Positions 18,707-28,440 of a stretch of DNA of 53,121 nucleotides are shown one piece after another. A model generated the notes under the pieces. The model made no database searches. It saw only the letters and a list, made by a program, of their open reading frames with translations, and was not told the DNA's origin. This stretch comes from Deinococcus sp. Arct2-2. Lineage in GTDB: Bacteria; Deinococcota; Deinococci; Deinococcales; Deinococcaceae. The stretch's first letter is position 1, and the number at the start of each line of letters is the position of its first letter. The translations under genes and the position numbers were made by a program. Location of the stretch: NCBI RefSeq assembly GCF_004801315.1, contig NZ_SSNW01000034.1, forward strand, positions 1 to 53,121, written 5' to 3'.

Positions 18707-19154
18707 GACGCAGCGTCTGGAGAGCGTCAGGCCAACTATTCGTCAATCATCTGCCCCTGCCTAAGGTAAGGACACGGCGGCCGCCTCCCGGGCCAGGCTT
18801 CAGAGCGGCCTGGAATTCTGGTACGGCGCTGTCTTGAAGGGCGATCTGGGCGCGTCCAGCGCACCCTCTGTCCCGGCCACCATGAGTGTAAAAAACGTTT
18901 ACGCGGGTGTTGGCTTCGAGGTCGCTGAACATCAGCCACTGCTTCTGAGCCGCCTCGACTCCCTGGAGCCTGGCCACCCCAAATGCTGAGGCCCTCAGTC
19001 CGCGCTCCTGCGGCCCGGGTGAAGCCTGCTGACAGGCTGCGTCATCCGGCGGGCCTCTCTCCACCTCCTCCGGGTTCCGCGACAAACCGGTTCCTCAACA
19101 ACACCCGGGGAATCCTGAAGCCGGCGCCCTGTTTTCCTCTGATCCCCACTGGTC
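18707..19154. other. Gene-poor region upstream of the aldo/keto reductase
   Basis: No protein or strong structure is recognised. The reading frame of the reductase extends into it from 18983, but the residues there do not belong to that family. Confidence 0.35.
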
Positions 19155-19165
19155 TACAGTGCGCT
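19155..19165 (+). promoter_or_regulatory. -10 hexamer of a leaderless promoter
   Basis: TACAGT at 19155-19160 lies 5 nt before ATG 19166, which fixes the start of the reductase and implies a leaderless mRNA. Confidence 0.6.
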
Positions 19166-20140
19166 ATGGAATACACGCGGCTTGGCCAGAGTGGCCTCAA
19201 AGTATCCCGCATCTCTTTGGGCACCATGACTTACGGTGATCCGGCGTGGCGGGACTGGGTCTTGCCCGAAGCCCAGAGCCTGCCGTTCATCGTGCGGGCG
19301 CTGGAACTCGGGATCAACTTTTTCGATACGGCGGATATGTATTCGCTGGGCAAAAGTGAAGAGGTGTTGGGCCGGACCCTGACGCAGCACGCCCGGCGCG
19401 ACCAGGTCATCATCGCCACCAAAGTTTTTAATCGGATGGGGCCCGGCGTCAACGAGGCAGGGCTGTCCCGCAAGCACATCATGGACGCGGCTCAGGCCAG
19501 TCTGCGGCGCCTGGGCACCGACTACATTGACCTCTACCAGATTCACCGGTTCGATCCCGAGACGCCCATCCTCGAAACCATGACGGCCCTGCACGACCTG
19601 GTGAAAATGGGGGCTGTGCGCTATCTCGGCGCGAGCAGCATGCTGGCCTATCAGTTCGCCAAGATGCAGCATGTGGCGGACCTGCACGGCCTGACCCGGT
19701 TCGTCAGTATGCAAAATCATTACAATCTGGTCTACCGTGAAGAAGAGCGCGAGATGCTGCCGCTGTGCCGTGAAGACGGCATCGGCGTAATTCCCTGGAG
19801 TCCACTGGCCCGGGGCTTTCTGGCTGGAAACCGGCAGGCTGGGGAGGCGAGGACGACCCGGGCGCGGAGCGACACATTCGGTGAGGCGATGTACCGCACC
19901 GAAGACGATTACGCTGTCCAGCAGCGTGTGGCCGATGTGGCAGGCCGCCTAGAAGTCACGCCCGCACAGGTGGCGACCGCGTGGCTCCTGCACCAGCCGG
20001 GCGTCACGGCGCCCATCATAGGAGCGAGCAAGATGCCGCACCTGGAAGACGCGGTGGCGGCCCTTAGCCTCAAGCTCACCCCCGCCGATCTTCAGGCGCT
20101 GGAAGAACCGTACCGGCCCCATCCTGTCCTGGGCATCTGA
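19166..20140 (+). CDS. Aldo/keto reductase
   Basis: The protein has 324 residues, the normal size for this (beta/alpha)8 NADPH-dependent family. The N-terminal MEYTRLGQSGLKVSRISLG is diagnostic. The catalytic tetrad is present: Asp54 (FFDTADMYS), Tyr59, Lys86 (VIIATK) and His127 (LYQIHRFD). The C-terminal cofactor-binding segment reads APIIGASKMPHLEDAV. It should reduce aldehydes or ketones in the cytoplasm; the true substrate is unknown. The reading frame is open further upstream (to 18983), but ATG 19166 after TACAGT matches the family start. It stands alone, and a second relative lies at 41588. Confidence 0.93.
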   Translation: MEYTRLGQSGLKVSRISLGTMTYGDPAWRDWVLPEAQSLPFIVRALELGINFFDTADMYSLGKSEEVLGRTLTQHARRDQVIIATKVFNRMGPGVNEAGLSRKHIMDAAQASLRRLGTDYIDLYQIHRFDPETPILETMTALHDLVKMGAVRYLGASSMLAYQFAKMQHVADLHGLTRFVSMQNHYNLVYREEEREMLPLCREDGIGVIPWSPLARGFLAGNRQAGEARTTRARSDTFGEAMYRTEDDYAVQQRVADVAGRLEVTPAQVATAWLLHQPGVTAPIIGASKMPHLEDAVAALSLKLTPADLQALEEPYRPHPVLGI

Positions 20141-20502
20141 AGTCCGGTCTGCGCGGGTGGCCTTCCTGCCGAAGAACAGGGGCAGTGAACCTTGCCCGTG
20201 CACGCGGCCGCCGAATGGCCCCACCCACCTGTTTCCCAGCCGCTGAAAGTGACGTTGGTGTACCGCTGCCACGGGCCGCAGACTCCTGCCTGCACGACGT
20301 CTATTGCCCGGCTGTCGCTCAGCGTTTCCCAGCAGACGGGGCCGGCGACATGCTTCTGGTTCGCTCCGGAGCACAGGCCAGCAGGAAGGTGCAGGCCAGC
20401 GCTTCCGTCCTGGATGCCTCATCACGGTTTCCTGTGGTGTCCAGAGGAGTTCCGGCCCGGTTGCAGGCGGTGGGCCGGGCGGTTCCGGTGCCCTTCCGAG
20501 GG
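20141..20502. other. Gene-poor convergent interval
   Basis: It lies between the stops of two convergent genes. No ORF with known motifs and no clear bidirectional terminator are seen. Confidence 0.35.
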
Positions 20503-21234
20503 TCAGCAATCCAGACGCACGCGTAAACTGGGGTCTGGCACGCTGTATTTCATGCCCATGTATTCGGGAATGCGGGGATTGATCTGCAAAATAAATTTGG
20601 TGGGCCGCTGCGCCCGGGCCTGCCCTTCGGTCGTTCCTCTGGGATAGGAAAAACGCAGGGCAAAGGTCAGGACACCCCCCTGCAACACGTCTTGACTCCA
20701 AGGTTTTAGAAAATCATTGTCATTGAGGGTCAGGGACGTGCCGTCTGCCAGCAGCAACATCGGCTGACTTCCTCCACTGCTGGCGCCGAAGCCGGTGCCC
20801 ATCAGCGAGGCTGTCTTGGGAATTCCATTTCTGATTTCCAGTTTCACAGCCCATCCGGGGACGTCTGAGCTGCCCGCATCTGGCGTCTGAATAGGCGTCA
20901 GAGAGAGCACCTTGGCGCGCCAGATGCCGTTGAACAGCGTCTGATTGAGGCATCCTTCGAGGGCAGCCATTTGATTGGCTCCGCCGCTGGCGTTCCGGGC
21001 GGGTGGGAGCGCACTGCCCAGGGCCAGTGTTACCGTGTTTCCTTTGAGCGTTCCGGTCACGCCCAACAGTTTTAGCGCCGAGAGTGGCACATACGTCTCA
21101 CCGTTGATGACGACTGCATTTTTGCTGATGACCTGCCCATTCACAATGAGGCTGTAAGTGCCGGCGGCCCACGCCAGAGTGGTCAGCCCCAGAGACAGCA
21201 GGCCCGCTCTGGTCCACTTGCTGCTGATCGTCAT
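20503..21234 (-). CDS. Exported copper-amine-oxidase-stalk-like domain protein
   Basis: The protein has 243 residues from ATG 21234, preceded by the strong Shine-Dalgarno GGGAGGAG. Residues 1-24 are a signal peptide (RAGLLSLGLTTLAWAAG). Residues about 25-70 match the stalk domain named after copper amine oxidase N-termini: SLIVNGQVISKNAVVINGET, then YVPLSALKLLGV, with the usual closing K-G-x-x-V. No catalytic domain follows. The rest is a beta-rich region (VPGWAVKLEIRNG, then LLLADGTSLTLNDNDF) of unknown function. Such domains are common in extracellular or wall-associated proteins. It is a single gene. Confidence 0.78.
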   Translation of the reverse strand: MTISSKWTRAGLLSLGLTTLAWAAGTYSLIVNGQVISKNAVVINGETYVPLSALKLLGVTGTLKGNTVTLALGSALPPARNASGGANQMAALEGCLNQTLFNGIWRAKVLSLTPIQTPDAGSSDVPGWAVKLEIRNGIPKTASLMGTGFGASSGGSQPMLLLADGTSLTLNDNDFLKPWSQDVLQGGVLTFALRFSYPRGTTEGQARAQRPTKFILQINPRIPEYMGMKYSVPDPSLRVRLDC

Positions 21235-21867
21235 ATGCTCCTCCCGCCTGTATGGACGTGCCAAACACCAAGCAAAAGTCAAGACAAGAGTTCAGCGAAC
21301 GTCAAGGCCGCAGCCGACAGAACCGGACAAAAAGAAACCTCCTGATAAGCTGGGCGAACTCGGTAGCTGGGTAAAACCCGGAAGTTGCGGGCCTGCGCAT
21401 CTGGGCGGTGGGTGCAGGTGGCCGGCAGGACAGGAGCTACCAATCAGGCGGCGTGGGGCAAGGACGTAGCTGCCCAGGTGCTTTACCGGGTTCCTGAAGA
21501 GAGGCCTCATACCGTTTTCGGTCAGCCGCACCTGGAGCGATTCCCTGGCTTTAGAGTACACTTTCCGGCTGTTGCCAAATAGAGCTGACCGTCATCACAG
21601 CAGAGAGTCATTTCAGGTCCAGGCGATGTCTGGAAACAAGGAGCGGCGTGAAGCCCACCATCGACCGGACGTGCAGCCGGGTACAGCGGATCTGATCGCA
21701 ATACAACTCGTCCTGAACGCCGTTTCCGTCTGTGACGATCTTGCTGCCCACGGCGTTTAGGGCGCGGGCGGTACACAGGAGGGCTCAGGCCCAGCAGTGG
21801 CCCGCTTATTGCCTTCCCTTGCCGCAAGACCGTTGTGAGGTAAGGCGTGTCACACTGACGACACATC
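21235..21867. other. Divergent gene-poor region
   Basis: It lies between the divergent stalk-protein and diguanylate cyclase genes. No ORF is recognised and no strong repeat is seen; the promoters are not obvious apart from CACACT near 21851. Confidence 0.35.
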
Positions 21868-22755
21868 ATGCGCGACGGCATTCACGGGGTTGCCCGGCAC
21901 GTTCTTCCGCTCCTGGCTTGGGGCGCCTATATCGTCGTGTTCCCCAGCCTATACCTCACGTTTGGCGTGGCCGCCACAGCGTTGGCGTACCTGATCGTCG
22001 CTGGGGCTGCTAGCGTGAATGGTGCGAAGATCGGCCTGCTGCACGGCCTCCTGAGCTTGCCGGCCATCGTGACTGGCTTTTACCGCGTGAACGGCGTTAT
22101 CGATGTTCCTGACCTGTTCACGGCTGGGGCGGTAAGTGTGACCGTTGGCATGCTGATGGGCGCTCTTGTGGGGCATCTGCACGACCTACGAGAAACCCTG
22201 TCCCATCAGGCCCGCACAGATGCCCTGACCGGGCTGGTCAACCGAACCACTTTTGCCCACAGGCTCGCTCAAATCGTTGACCGCTCCCGGCGCACAGGAG
22301 AAGCGATCACGGTCGCTTACATTGACCTCGACCGCTTTAAACCCATCAATGACCAGTACGGTCATCACGTCGGCGATGAGGTGCTCCGTCAGTTGTCAGG
22401 GCGTTTGCAGGAGAAACTGGGGCCGCTGGGGACGGTCGGGCGCTTAGGCGGCGATGAGTTTGTGTTTCTCTTGGAGCAGCAGCTCAGTGGGCACCACCTT
22501 CCTGAGCTGATCACTCACACGCTCAGCGCGCCGCTCTCCATCGAAGGTCAGCTGCTGAGCGTCGGTGCGAGTGTGGGGGTCTACACCGGAACAGGCGCCG
22601 CCACCGACGCGCCCGGCCTGATGCGTGCCGCCGACGCGGCGATGTACGCTGTCAAGGCCGCCCGCCGGGACGCCAGAGCTGTTGACGGAGCGCCCAGCAA
22701 CGGGCAGGCTCCCGCAGACGACGCTCCAGGAGAAGGCGAACAAGCACCGCACTGA
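21868..22755 (+). CDS. Membrane diguanylate cyclase (GGDEF)
   Basis: The protein has 295 residues. Residues about 8-110 contain four to five hydrophobic helices, with little loop sequence between them. A GGDEF domain follows: TDALTGLVNRTTFAHRL, then AYIDLDRFKPINDQYGHHVG, then the signature GRLGGDEF. The I-site position reads GPLGTVGR, without RxxD, so feedback inhibition is probably absent. The C-terminal 30 residues are low-complexity, rich in Ala, Asp and Pro. The expected reaction is 2 GTP to cyclic di-GMP at the membrane. ATG 21868 is the first start and no Shine-Dalgarno is visible. The domain is slightly shorter than usual after the signature, but the key residues are intact. Confidence 0.9.
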   Translation: MRDGIHGVARHVLPLLAWGAYIVVFPSLYLTFGVAATALAYLIVAGAASVNGAKIGLLHGLLSLPAIVTGFYRVNGVIDVPDLFTAGAVSVTVGMLMGALVGHLHDLRETLSHQARTDALTGLVNRTTFAHRLAQIVDRSRRTGEAITVAYIDLDRFKPINDQYGHHVGDEVLRQLSGRLQEKLGPLGTVGRLGGDEFVFLLEQQLSGHHLPELITHTLSAPLSIEGQLLSVGASVGVYTGTGAATDAPGLMRAADAAMYAVKAARRDARAVDGAPSNGQAPADDAPGEGEQAPH

Positions 22756-22853
22756 CCAACGGGGCGGGGGAAAGCCGCTTATGGCTTGCCCAGAGCACAC
22801 AAAAGACGGATGTCCTGCGCCAAGTGGGGATCGACGGTGGCGTGTTCTTCAAG

Positions 22854-23549
22854 TCAGGCCAAGGTGCACAGGGCTGAAGCGCGGTTGTGCTCATCCCCCT
22901 GCAGCATTGCCAGCAGACGGGCCGCCACGCTGGGAAAGCGCCACTCAAAACGCCTTTCAGGCGTAAAGAGGTCAGGATCTCCAGGCTCGGCCCGCCACCG
23001 CAGCGCTGCGGGCGCCAAGACGTAGTCAACCGCGTACGTTTGGATGAACCGGGTGGCGCTGAGGCGTTCCCCCCGAGCTTCCCGGCGCAGGCCCACCAAG
23101 AGGTTGGTGAGGGCTTCATTGATATGCCATTCCTGCGAATGCGTTTGAGGTGTGGGCAGGTTCCCTGAGACGGCCAGTGCGTCTAGAGTGTCCCCGCGTT
23201 GCCATACCACACGTCCGGACGCATAGGGGATGTGCTGCAACTCACGCTGCTCAAAGACGGCGTATTCAGCGAAAATCCCGTCCTCGAACAGAATTTTTCG
23301 CCCATCCGGCGTGTTGGGAAAGCTGAACGTGACCGGGTGTGCCTGTTCCAGCCAGGTCAGACTTTCAAGGTAATTCGGCGTTGCGCCGGGCGCGACGATC
23401 ACGAAGAAGTCAAGGTCAGAGTGTTCGTCCAGGCGGCCGATCTCCCTGCCGACAGAGCCAAGCGCCAGCAGGGCAAGCGCGTCTAGCTGTTCACTCAGCG
23501 AGGAGGCGATCGCATCAAGGCGGGCGAGCAGGTGAACTGGACTGGGCAT
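22854..23549 (-). CDS. Nucleotidyltransferase, C-terminus cut by a stop codon
   Basis: This is a cytosolic protein of about 231 residues from ATG 23549 (an upstream start at 23585 is possible). It has the nucleotidyltransferase motif ALGSVGREIGRLDEHSDLDF, with Gly-Ser and the DxD-type metal pair. A later helical part (HINEALTNLLVGLRREARGE, then TYAVDYVLAP) resembles the aminoglycoside-adenylyltransferase-like group. The frame stops at TGA 22854. If that codon is read through, the same frame continues with LEEHATVDPHLAQDIRLLCA to TAA 22779, a natural-looking helical end. The TGA probably replaced TGG. The catalytic part is intact, so the shortened protein may still work. Its substrate is unknown. 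Confidence 0.75.
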   Translation of the reverse strand: MPSPVHLLARLDAIASSLSEQLDALALLALGSVGREIGRLDEHSDLDFFVIVAPGATPNYLESLTWLEQAHPVTFSFPNTPDGRKILFEDGIFAEYAVFEQRELQHIPYASGRVVWQRGDTLDALAVSGNLPTPQTHSQEWHINEALTNLLVGLRREARGERLSATRFIQTYAVDYVLAPAALRWRAEPGDPDLFTPERRFEWRFPSVAARLLAMLQGDEHNRASALCTLA

Positions 23550-24442
23550 TGGCGGCCACTGTCCTAAAAGGGAACGTAAACGCACGTCCTCGCCGGCTCA
23601 GCGGTGTCCAGAGGTCAGTGCTGTGAGGTCAGACGGTTCGGGACCACCCAGGCCAAGTGCCGTCAGCCGGCTTAGCACGGCCGTTGCCACAGTCCCAACT
23701 GCTGGCGCGCCGTATTGGCTATTGGCCGGCGTCACCAGCTACAGGGAAGGCTCAAAAGGCGCGGTACCCGCCCCCGCCGTCAGGCCAGGAGTCGTGCCGT
23801 CGCCGGCCAAGACACATAGACAGCCTAGTGGCAAACGCGGGTCTCCAACGCCCGTGCTTGCCCAAGCTGTACGCGCACGCCTGCGGGTTCACCTCCCCTG
23901 CACCCGGCCCGGAGGAGCCGCAGTGATCATGCCAGTTGAGAGAAGTGGTGGGCCAACCCGGGCCCTTTCCAAACTCGTGTGGAGTACCGCGGAGCGTTGG
24001 GCGGCGTCAATGCTGCGCTGCACAACGCCGGTCTTCTGGTGACGCCGCGGTGGTTGGAGGTGGCCGAGCATCAGGCCCCCGCAGGTCAGGTGCAAGGGTT
24101 GGCCGCTGCCTTTCAGTGCATGCCAGATCTCGGAGCAACGCACGCCCAAGGGCACGCAGGCTCCGCTTTCCCCAGTCACCTGCCGGGTGATTCGGCGCTT
24201 GCTGTGGGTGGATCCAACCGGTCGGTTCCGGGGATACGGGTGCTGCGTTTGGTCAGCTCGTAGAGATCCAGCCTGCGGTGACCGCTGCCGTTGCCCGGCT
24301 GAACTTCTACAGTCCACCTCATGGACGCGGGAGGAGAGGGGGCCCGGCGTACGCTTCCGGCTCTAAACTTCACACTTGGACGCGGCGCCGCTTGGATGGT
24401 TGGGGCCGCCCCAGCGAACAGCTGGTCACGGAGGTCCCGCCC
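23550..24442. other. Gene-poor region
   Basis: About 890 bp holds no recognised gene. Several frames are open (for example 23623-24042 plus, 23889-24317 minus), but none shows a known motif. It separates the nucleotidyltransferase start from the GH3 stop. Confidence 0.35.
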
Positions 24443-26527
24443 TCAGCGATTGAGCCAAGTGAGGCTGATCGTCTGGCTTTCTCCGGCGGCCAACCGAACC
24501 CGGCCCACGGCGACCAGTTGGCGGTTCGGGCCTGAACCGTCGTAGGCCAAGACGCGGTGCTGTCCAGCGCTGCTCCCCGTGTTCCTGATGGTGATCCGCG
24601 CGGTGTGGGCCGCCGCATTGATGTGAAGGTCTTGTTCGGCAAACTGGGTATAGCTGAGCCCCGCACCGAAGGGAAAGAGGGCCGGCAGATCGGGGGCGGC
24701 AGTCAGGACGGCGGGCAGGGCCCCCGGCCGGGTGGGCCAGCGAAAAGGCAACCGGCCACTCGGATTGCGGTTCCCCCACACGGCGTCTGCCACGGCGCGT
24801 CCGCCCTCACTGCCCGGCAAATAGGCCATCAGCAGGGCGTCTGAGGCAGGCAGCACCGTTCGCAGATCCAGCGGCCGACCCGCCAGCAGTACGGTGAGGA
24901 TGGGTTTCCCAAAGCGGCGAAGGTCTTGCACCCGCACCAGCTCTTGGTCGGTCAGGGCCAACGTTGGGGCATCGGCTTGACCTTCAGCCCCTGGTTTCTC
25001 ACCCAAGACCCACACGATCACGTCGGCGCCGCGGGCCGCTTGTTGCAGGTCAGCGGGGCTGGAGCCGTCCTGATAGGTGAGGGTGACCCCTGGAGGTACC
25101 TGCGCCTTGAGCCCCGCCAAGACGGTGACAGCCTGCACTTGAGTGTCTGGCGGCACGCCTTGCCAGTCCACACTCCAGCCGCCCAACTGAGCGCGGGGAT
25201 CGCTGGCCGCTGGTCCCACGATCAACACCCGGGGGGTGCGCACAGTCAGCGGAAGAAGCGGTAGTCCACCCACAGCAGCGTTTTTGAGCAGGGTCATCGA
25301 GGCCCCGGCCGCCTGATAGGCCAGTTCACGGTCAACGACCTTGGCGGCGGCCTGTGCGGGGTCCACAAACGGATGTTCGAACAGGCCCAGACGAAACTTC
25401 AGTGCCAGCACACGGCTGGCTGCCTCATCAAGCCGGGCCATCGGCAGTTTGCCGGAACGAACCAATTGGGTCACGGTGGCGCTGTACGCAGCAGCCTCGG
25501 TGGGCACCATCATCACGTCAATGCCCGCCATCACCGCCTGCCGGACGGCGTCCTCCTCACTCGCCGCGGCCTTGTGAACCGTCTGTAGGCGGGCCACGTC
25601 ATCCCAGTCGGAAATGGTGACGCCATCAAATCCCAAGTCGCGCCTGAGCAGCCCAATCAACAGGTCGCCCGACGCGTGGACGGCCTGGCCGTTGAGGGCG
25701 CCGCTGTTGACCATCACCGAGGCTACACCTGCCTGGAAGGCTGCCCGGAACGGGGGCACCAGCAGGCTGTTCAGGGCCGATTCAGCTACAGTTGCCGGCG
25801 CCCGGTCGCGGCCGTCGGCGGCCTGCCCATAGCCGATAAAGTGCTTGACGGTGGCGGCCACCCCAGTCAGGGGCGAGGCCTGAAACCCGCGCACTTGTGC
25901 GGCGACCAGCGCCGAGACCCACTGGGGATCTTCACCAAACGTCTCGTAGAAGCGGCCCCAACGCGGATCAAGGCCCAGATCTGCATCGGGTGCAAAATTC
26001 CAGTTGACCCCGGTGGCCCGTAGCGCTTTGCCTGTGCTGGTGGCCACTTGCTGGGCCAACGCCGGGTCAAAGCTGGCCGCCAGCCCGATATTGTGGGGGA
26101 ACAGGGTGGCTCCCAGCACGTTGTTGTGCCCGTGTACGCCGTCTGCACCGTAGAGCAGCGGAATCCGCAGCGGCGTCGAGTCAAGCGCGTACCGCTGAAG
26201 GGCATTGGTCATCTCGGCCCACGCGGCAGGCGTATTGGGCACCGGCGCAAAGCCGCCCCCAGACAGCACCGATCCGACATGGGCCTGTCCGAGTACTGCG
26301 TTTAACTGAACCGGATCCAAGGGGCCACGGGTGTAGCCGTTCCCTGGCATCAGCCGGGTCAAGTTGGTCTGGACGAGTTGTCCGGCCTTTTCTTCCAGCG
26401 ACATCCGGGACAACAGATCCTGAACGCGGGTAGTGAGGGGAAAGGTGGGGTTTTGGTAGGGCAAAGGCGCGGCTGTAACGGTTGCCAGAGAAGTGGAGCA
26501 GTACAAGACGCAGGTCAGCAATTTCAT
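24443..26527 (-). CDS. Secreted glycoside hydrolase family 3 (beta-glucosidase-like)
   Basis: The protein has 694 residues from ATG 26527, chosen for the AAGGAAAGAAGGG just upstream and the signal peptide that begins there (MKLLTCVLYCSTSLATVTAA). The GH3 N-terminal barrel spans about 35-370, with LYGADGVHGHNN, FAPDADLGLDPRWGR, VKHFIGYG and the nucleophile Asp307 in VTISDWDDV. The C-terminal sandwich follows (VLIVGPAASDPRAQLGGWS, then GEKPGAEGQAD with the likely acid/base Glu), then a short Fn3-like end. It should remove terminal beta-linked glucose or xylose from oligosaccharides outside the cytoplasm. No sugar transporter is adjacent. Confidence 0.93.
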   Translation of the reverse strand: MKLLTCVLYCSTSLATVTAAPLPYQNPTFPLTTRVQDLLSRMSLEEKAGQLVQTNLTRLMPGNGYTRGPLDPVQLNAVLGQAHVGSVLSGGGFAPVPNTPAAWAEMTNALQRYALDSTPLRIPLLYGADGVHGHNNVLGATLFPHNIGLAASFDPALAQQVATSTGKALRATGVNWNFAPDADLGLDPRWGRFYETFGEDPQWVSALVAAQVRGFQASPLTGVAATVKHFIGYGQAADGRDRAPATVAESALNSLLVPPFRAAFQAGVASVMVNSGALNGQAVHASGDLLIGLLRRDLGFDGVTISDWDDVARLQTVHKAAASEEDAVRQAVMAGIDVMMVPTEAAAYSATVTQLVRSGKLPMARLDEAASRVLALKFRLGLFEHPFVDPAQAAAKVVDRELAYQAAGASMTLLKNAAVGGLPLLPLTVRTPRVLIVGPAASDPRAQLGGWSVDWQGVPPDTQVQAVTVLAGLKAQVPPGVTLTYQDGSSPADLQQAARGADVIVWVLGEKPGAEGQADAPTLALTDQELVRVQDLRRFGKPILTVLLAGRPLDLRTVLPASDALLMAYLPGSEGGRAVADAVWGNRNPSGRLPFRWPTRPGALPAVLTAAPDLPALFPFGAGLSYTQFAEQDLHINAAAHTARITIRNTGSSAGQHRVLAYDGSGPNRQLVAVGRVRLAAGESQTISLTWLNR

Positions 26528-26683
26528 GCAGTTTCCCTTCTTTCCTTGCCCCGCTTGGGGCATCGGAGTTGATCTGCTTACCTTAAGCGATGTTTCCACA
26601 GTACGCCGCATGAAGTGCCCGGTGTGCGTCTGTGCACAGCCAACCGAGCAAGGCCCTCCAACCGCCCCGAAAGGGGACCCCGT

Positions 26684-27367
26684 TCAGAGGCCGAGGGCGG
26701 ACCGCACGGCCGGGGCCGTCTTCGGGGGATACACCGGAATAAATTCCGCATGATTGACCGTCCACAGTTGGTCGAACAAGGTGTATGGAATAGCGATCTG
26801 AGGTCCGTACAACGGGTCCAACACCCGGAAGGTCTGCTGGCCATCATCAAAGCCCGTGACCACCCTGAAATGCGGGATCGTGGACCGTGGTCCCAGCCAC
26901 TGCAAGACAATGACCGGCACCCCTAACGCCACCAAAGCACGCAGATGGGTCCGGCGCCCCCCCACAAATCGCCGGGCTTCCAACCCGTAGCGGGTCACGT
27001 ACCTGCCGATGGCGTCAGCGGTCATGTAGCCTGTGGGGGTGGCTTTGGCAACCGCGGCGACTTGCTGCTGAGAGACCTGCTGGCCGTAGTATCCCAGCAC
27101 GCTGGCAATCGCTTGAGGGCCGCAGTTGTTGAAGGTCTGGTACGCAAACGGCATGGCTTGTAACCGCATCGCTGGAGGCAAGGCGGAGCGGGCCTGCGCG
27201 TCCGCGCCGCTTGGACTTGGTCCCCATAGGGTGGCCGCAAGCATGCACCAGCTCAGCAACTGCCGCCGGAGACCGCGCCGTCCCCGACTGGCCGTCCCTC
27301 TGCTCAGCGTCACCGAGCTCAGCTCCACGGTCCTGGCTCCGAACCAGTCCTCGACTCGCCAGGTCAT
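26684..27367 (-). CDS. Exported C39-like cysteine peptidase domain protein
   Basis: The protein has 227 residues. After a basic N-terminus there is a hydrophobic stretch (LLSWCMLAATLWGPSPSGADA) that could be a late signal peptide. The domain from about residue 70 has the C39-like triad: Cys in FNNCGPQAIASVLGYYG, His in IPHFRVVTGFDD, and Asp in RVLDPLYG. It also has the Gln-like turn and the YGLEARRFVGG segment typical of the family. Stand-alone C39-like proteins cleave or process peptides outside ABC exporters; the target is unknown. ATG 27367 has AAGGTGAAGAG immediately upstream and overlaps the end of a short upstream frame (ATGA). Confidence 0.82.
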   Translation of the reverse strand: MTWRVEDWFGARTVELSSVTLSRGTASRGRRGLRRQLLSWCMLAATLWGPSPSGADAQARSALPPAMRLQAMPFAYQTFNNCGPQAIASVLGYYGQQVSQQQVAAVAKATPTGYMTADAIGRYVTRYGLEARRFVGGRRTHLRALVALGVPVIVLQWLGPRSTIPHFRVVTGFDDGQQTFRVLDPLYGPQIAIPYTLFDQLWTVNHAEFIPVYPPKTAPAVRSALGL

Positions 27368-27549
27368 CTCTTCACCTTTAGCCGTATTGGTTGGCGGTTC
27401 CCGTACGGCGGTAGTCCCAACACTGCGGGCGTCGCGCGTTGGAAAGAGGTAGTGCTACCGCCGCTCGGTTGCCAGAGGACGCTCACCAGCAGGCCGTCCT
27501 GCGCTGTGGAGTCATCCCTGACAGGGCAGAGCAACGTCCCAACAGGCAA
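27364..27549 (-). CDS. Possible small coupled ORF before the C39-like gene
   Basis: A frame of 61 codons ends with TGA overlapping ATG 27367, the arrangement of coupled genes. It reads GLLVSVLWQPSGGSTTSFQR and ends IRLKVKR. The only early start is TTG 27549, so the true start is unclear. TTGACA lies upstream near 27593 on this strand. No family is recognised; it may be a leader peptide, a fragment, or nothing. Confidence 0.25.
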   Translation of the reverse strand: MPVGTLLCPVRDDSTAQDGLLVSVLWQPSGGSTTSFQRATPAVLGLPPYGNRQPIRLKVKR

Positions 27550-27603
27550 AATCGAACGGCGGACAAATCTCTGGACACCCCTTATTGTGTCAACCGACTC
27601 TCA

Positions 27604-27625
27604 CATCCCCCTGACAAAGGGGATG
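27604..27625. repeat. Short hairpin
   Basis: CATCCCC and GGGGATG flank an 8-nt loop. It sits upstream of the C39-like gene near a TTGACA hexamer on the minus strand, so it could be an operator. Confidence 0.3.
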
Positions 27626-27889
27626 CACAAAGGCACACGCTGAGCTATCAAAGGTGTGGTGGAGGCGCAGTTCGGGTTGGGGGCTTCTGCTCCTCGAAGG
27701 CCACCAGGGACCCGGTAGCCCACGGCTGAGTGATAACAGCGGGATCTAGGATCTAGAGCACCTCACTCCACTCGGAGCCCCCCGTTCGCGTCTGGGCACG
27801 GCCTGGCTGCACTTCCCCCAGTTTCCGTCTTTAACATTGTGCAAAAGCTTTCATGAACAGCGTTCTCTCCACAATAGAAGTGGACGGGA

Positions 27890-28440
27890 GTCGTGCCCTT
27901 GCAGATCTGCCGCCACGCCCAGCGCTGGCAAGCTTGGGCTGGACAAGGATGTGCGGCAGAGCACTTCAACGTCAACTGGGTAGAGCAAGTCCTGATCTGC
28001 TGTGTAGGGCAGGCAGAGCAGCGTCAGTTGGACGGAGGCCGTGGATCGCCAGCAGTGGGCGGTCATCAAGATGGGACTCCCGGTCACCCAGTGCGGGGTA
28101 TGCCCGGTCAAGACCAACTGCACCACGGCATCGCGGCGAACGGCGGATCCTTCAAGAGCGGGAGCGGCGTGAGGCAATGCTGGAGTGGCGGCCTTGGACA
28201 CAGACCAAGGAATTTGCAGTGCGGTGGAGGAAGCGCGCTGGGAGGAGAAGAACGATTTCCACCGGTGTGTGGGTGACCGGTGCAGGCCGGTCACGGTAGT
28301 GCGGGGTGAAAAAAACACGTTGACAGCATCTGTGGACTGCTGTTGCCCTGAACAGGCTGCAAGCAACTGATGACTTGTACGGGGGTCTGGGTCCGGGGAC
28401 GCCCGTGACCCCATTTGCCCGCCGACTGGCGCAGGTCGCC
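27890..28440 (+). pseudogene. IS1182-family transposase remnant (C-terminal part)
   Basis: Joining three frames reconstructs the end of an IS1182-type DDE transposase. It begins with WAGQGCAAEHFNVNWVEQV, then the cysteine cluster VTQCGVCPVKTNC, then RERREAMLEWRPWTQTKEFA, KRAGRRRTISTGV and RSR-x-CGVKKTR-x-QHL, and ends at TPVTPFARRLA. In intact members this region reads AEHF.vDW, C..CPV...C, EEF..RY..RAG.EGTIS.GVR and RSRY.G..KT.LQHL. At least two frameshifts and two stops make it dead. The N-terminal two thirds are not visible. No element ends were identified. Confidence 0.72.
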
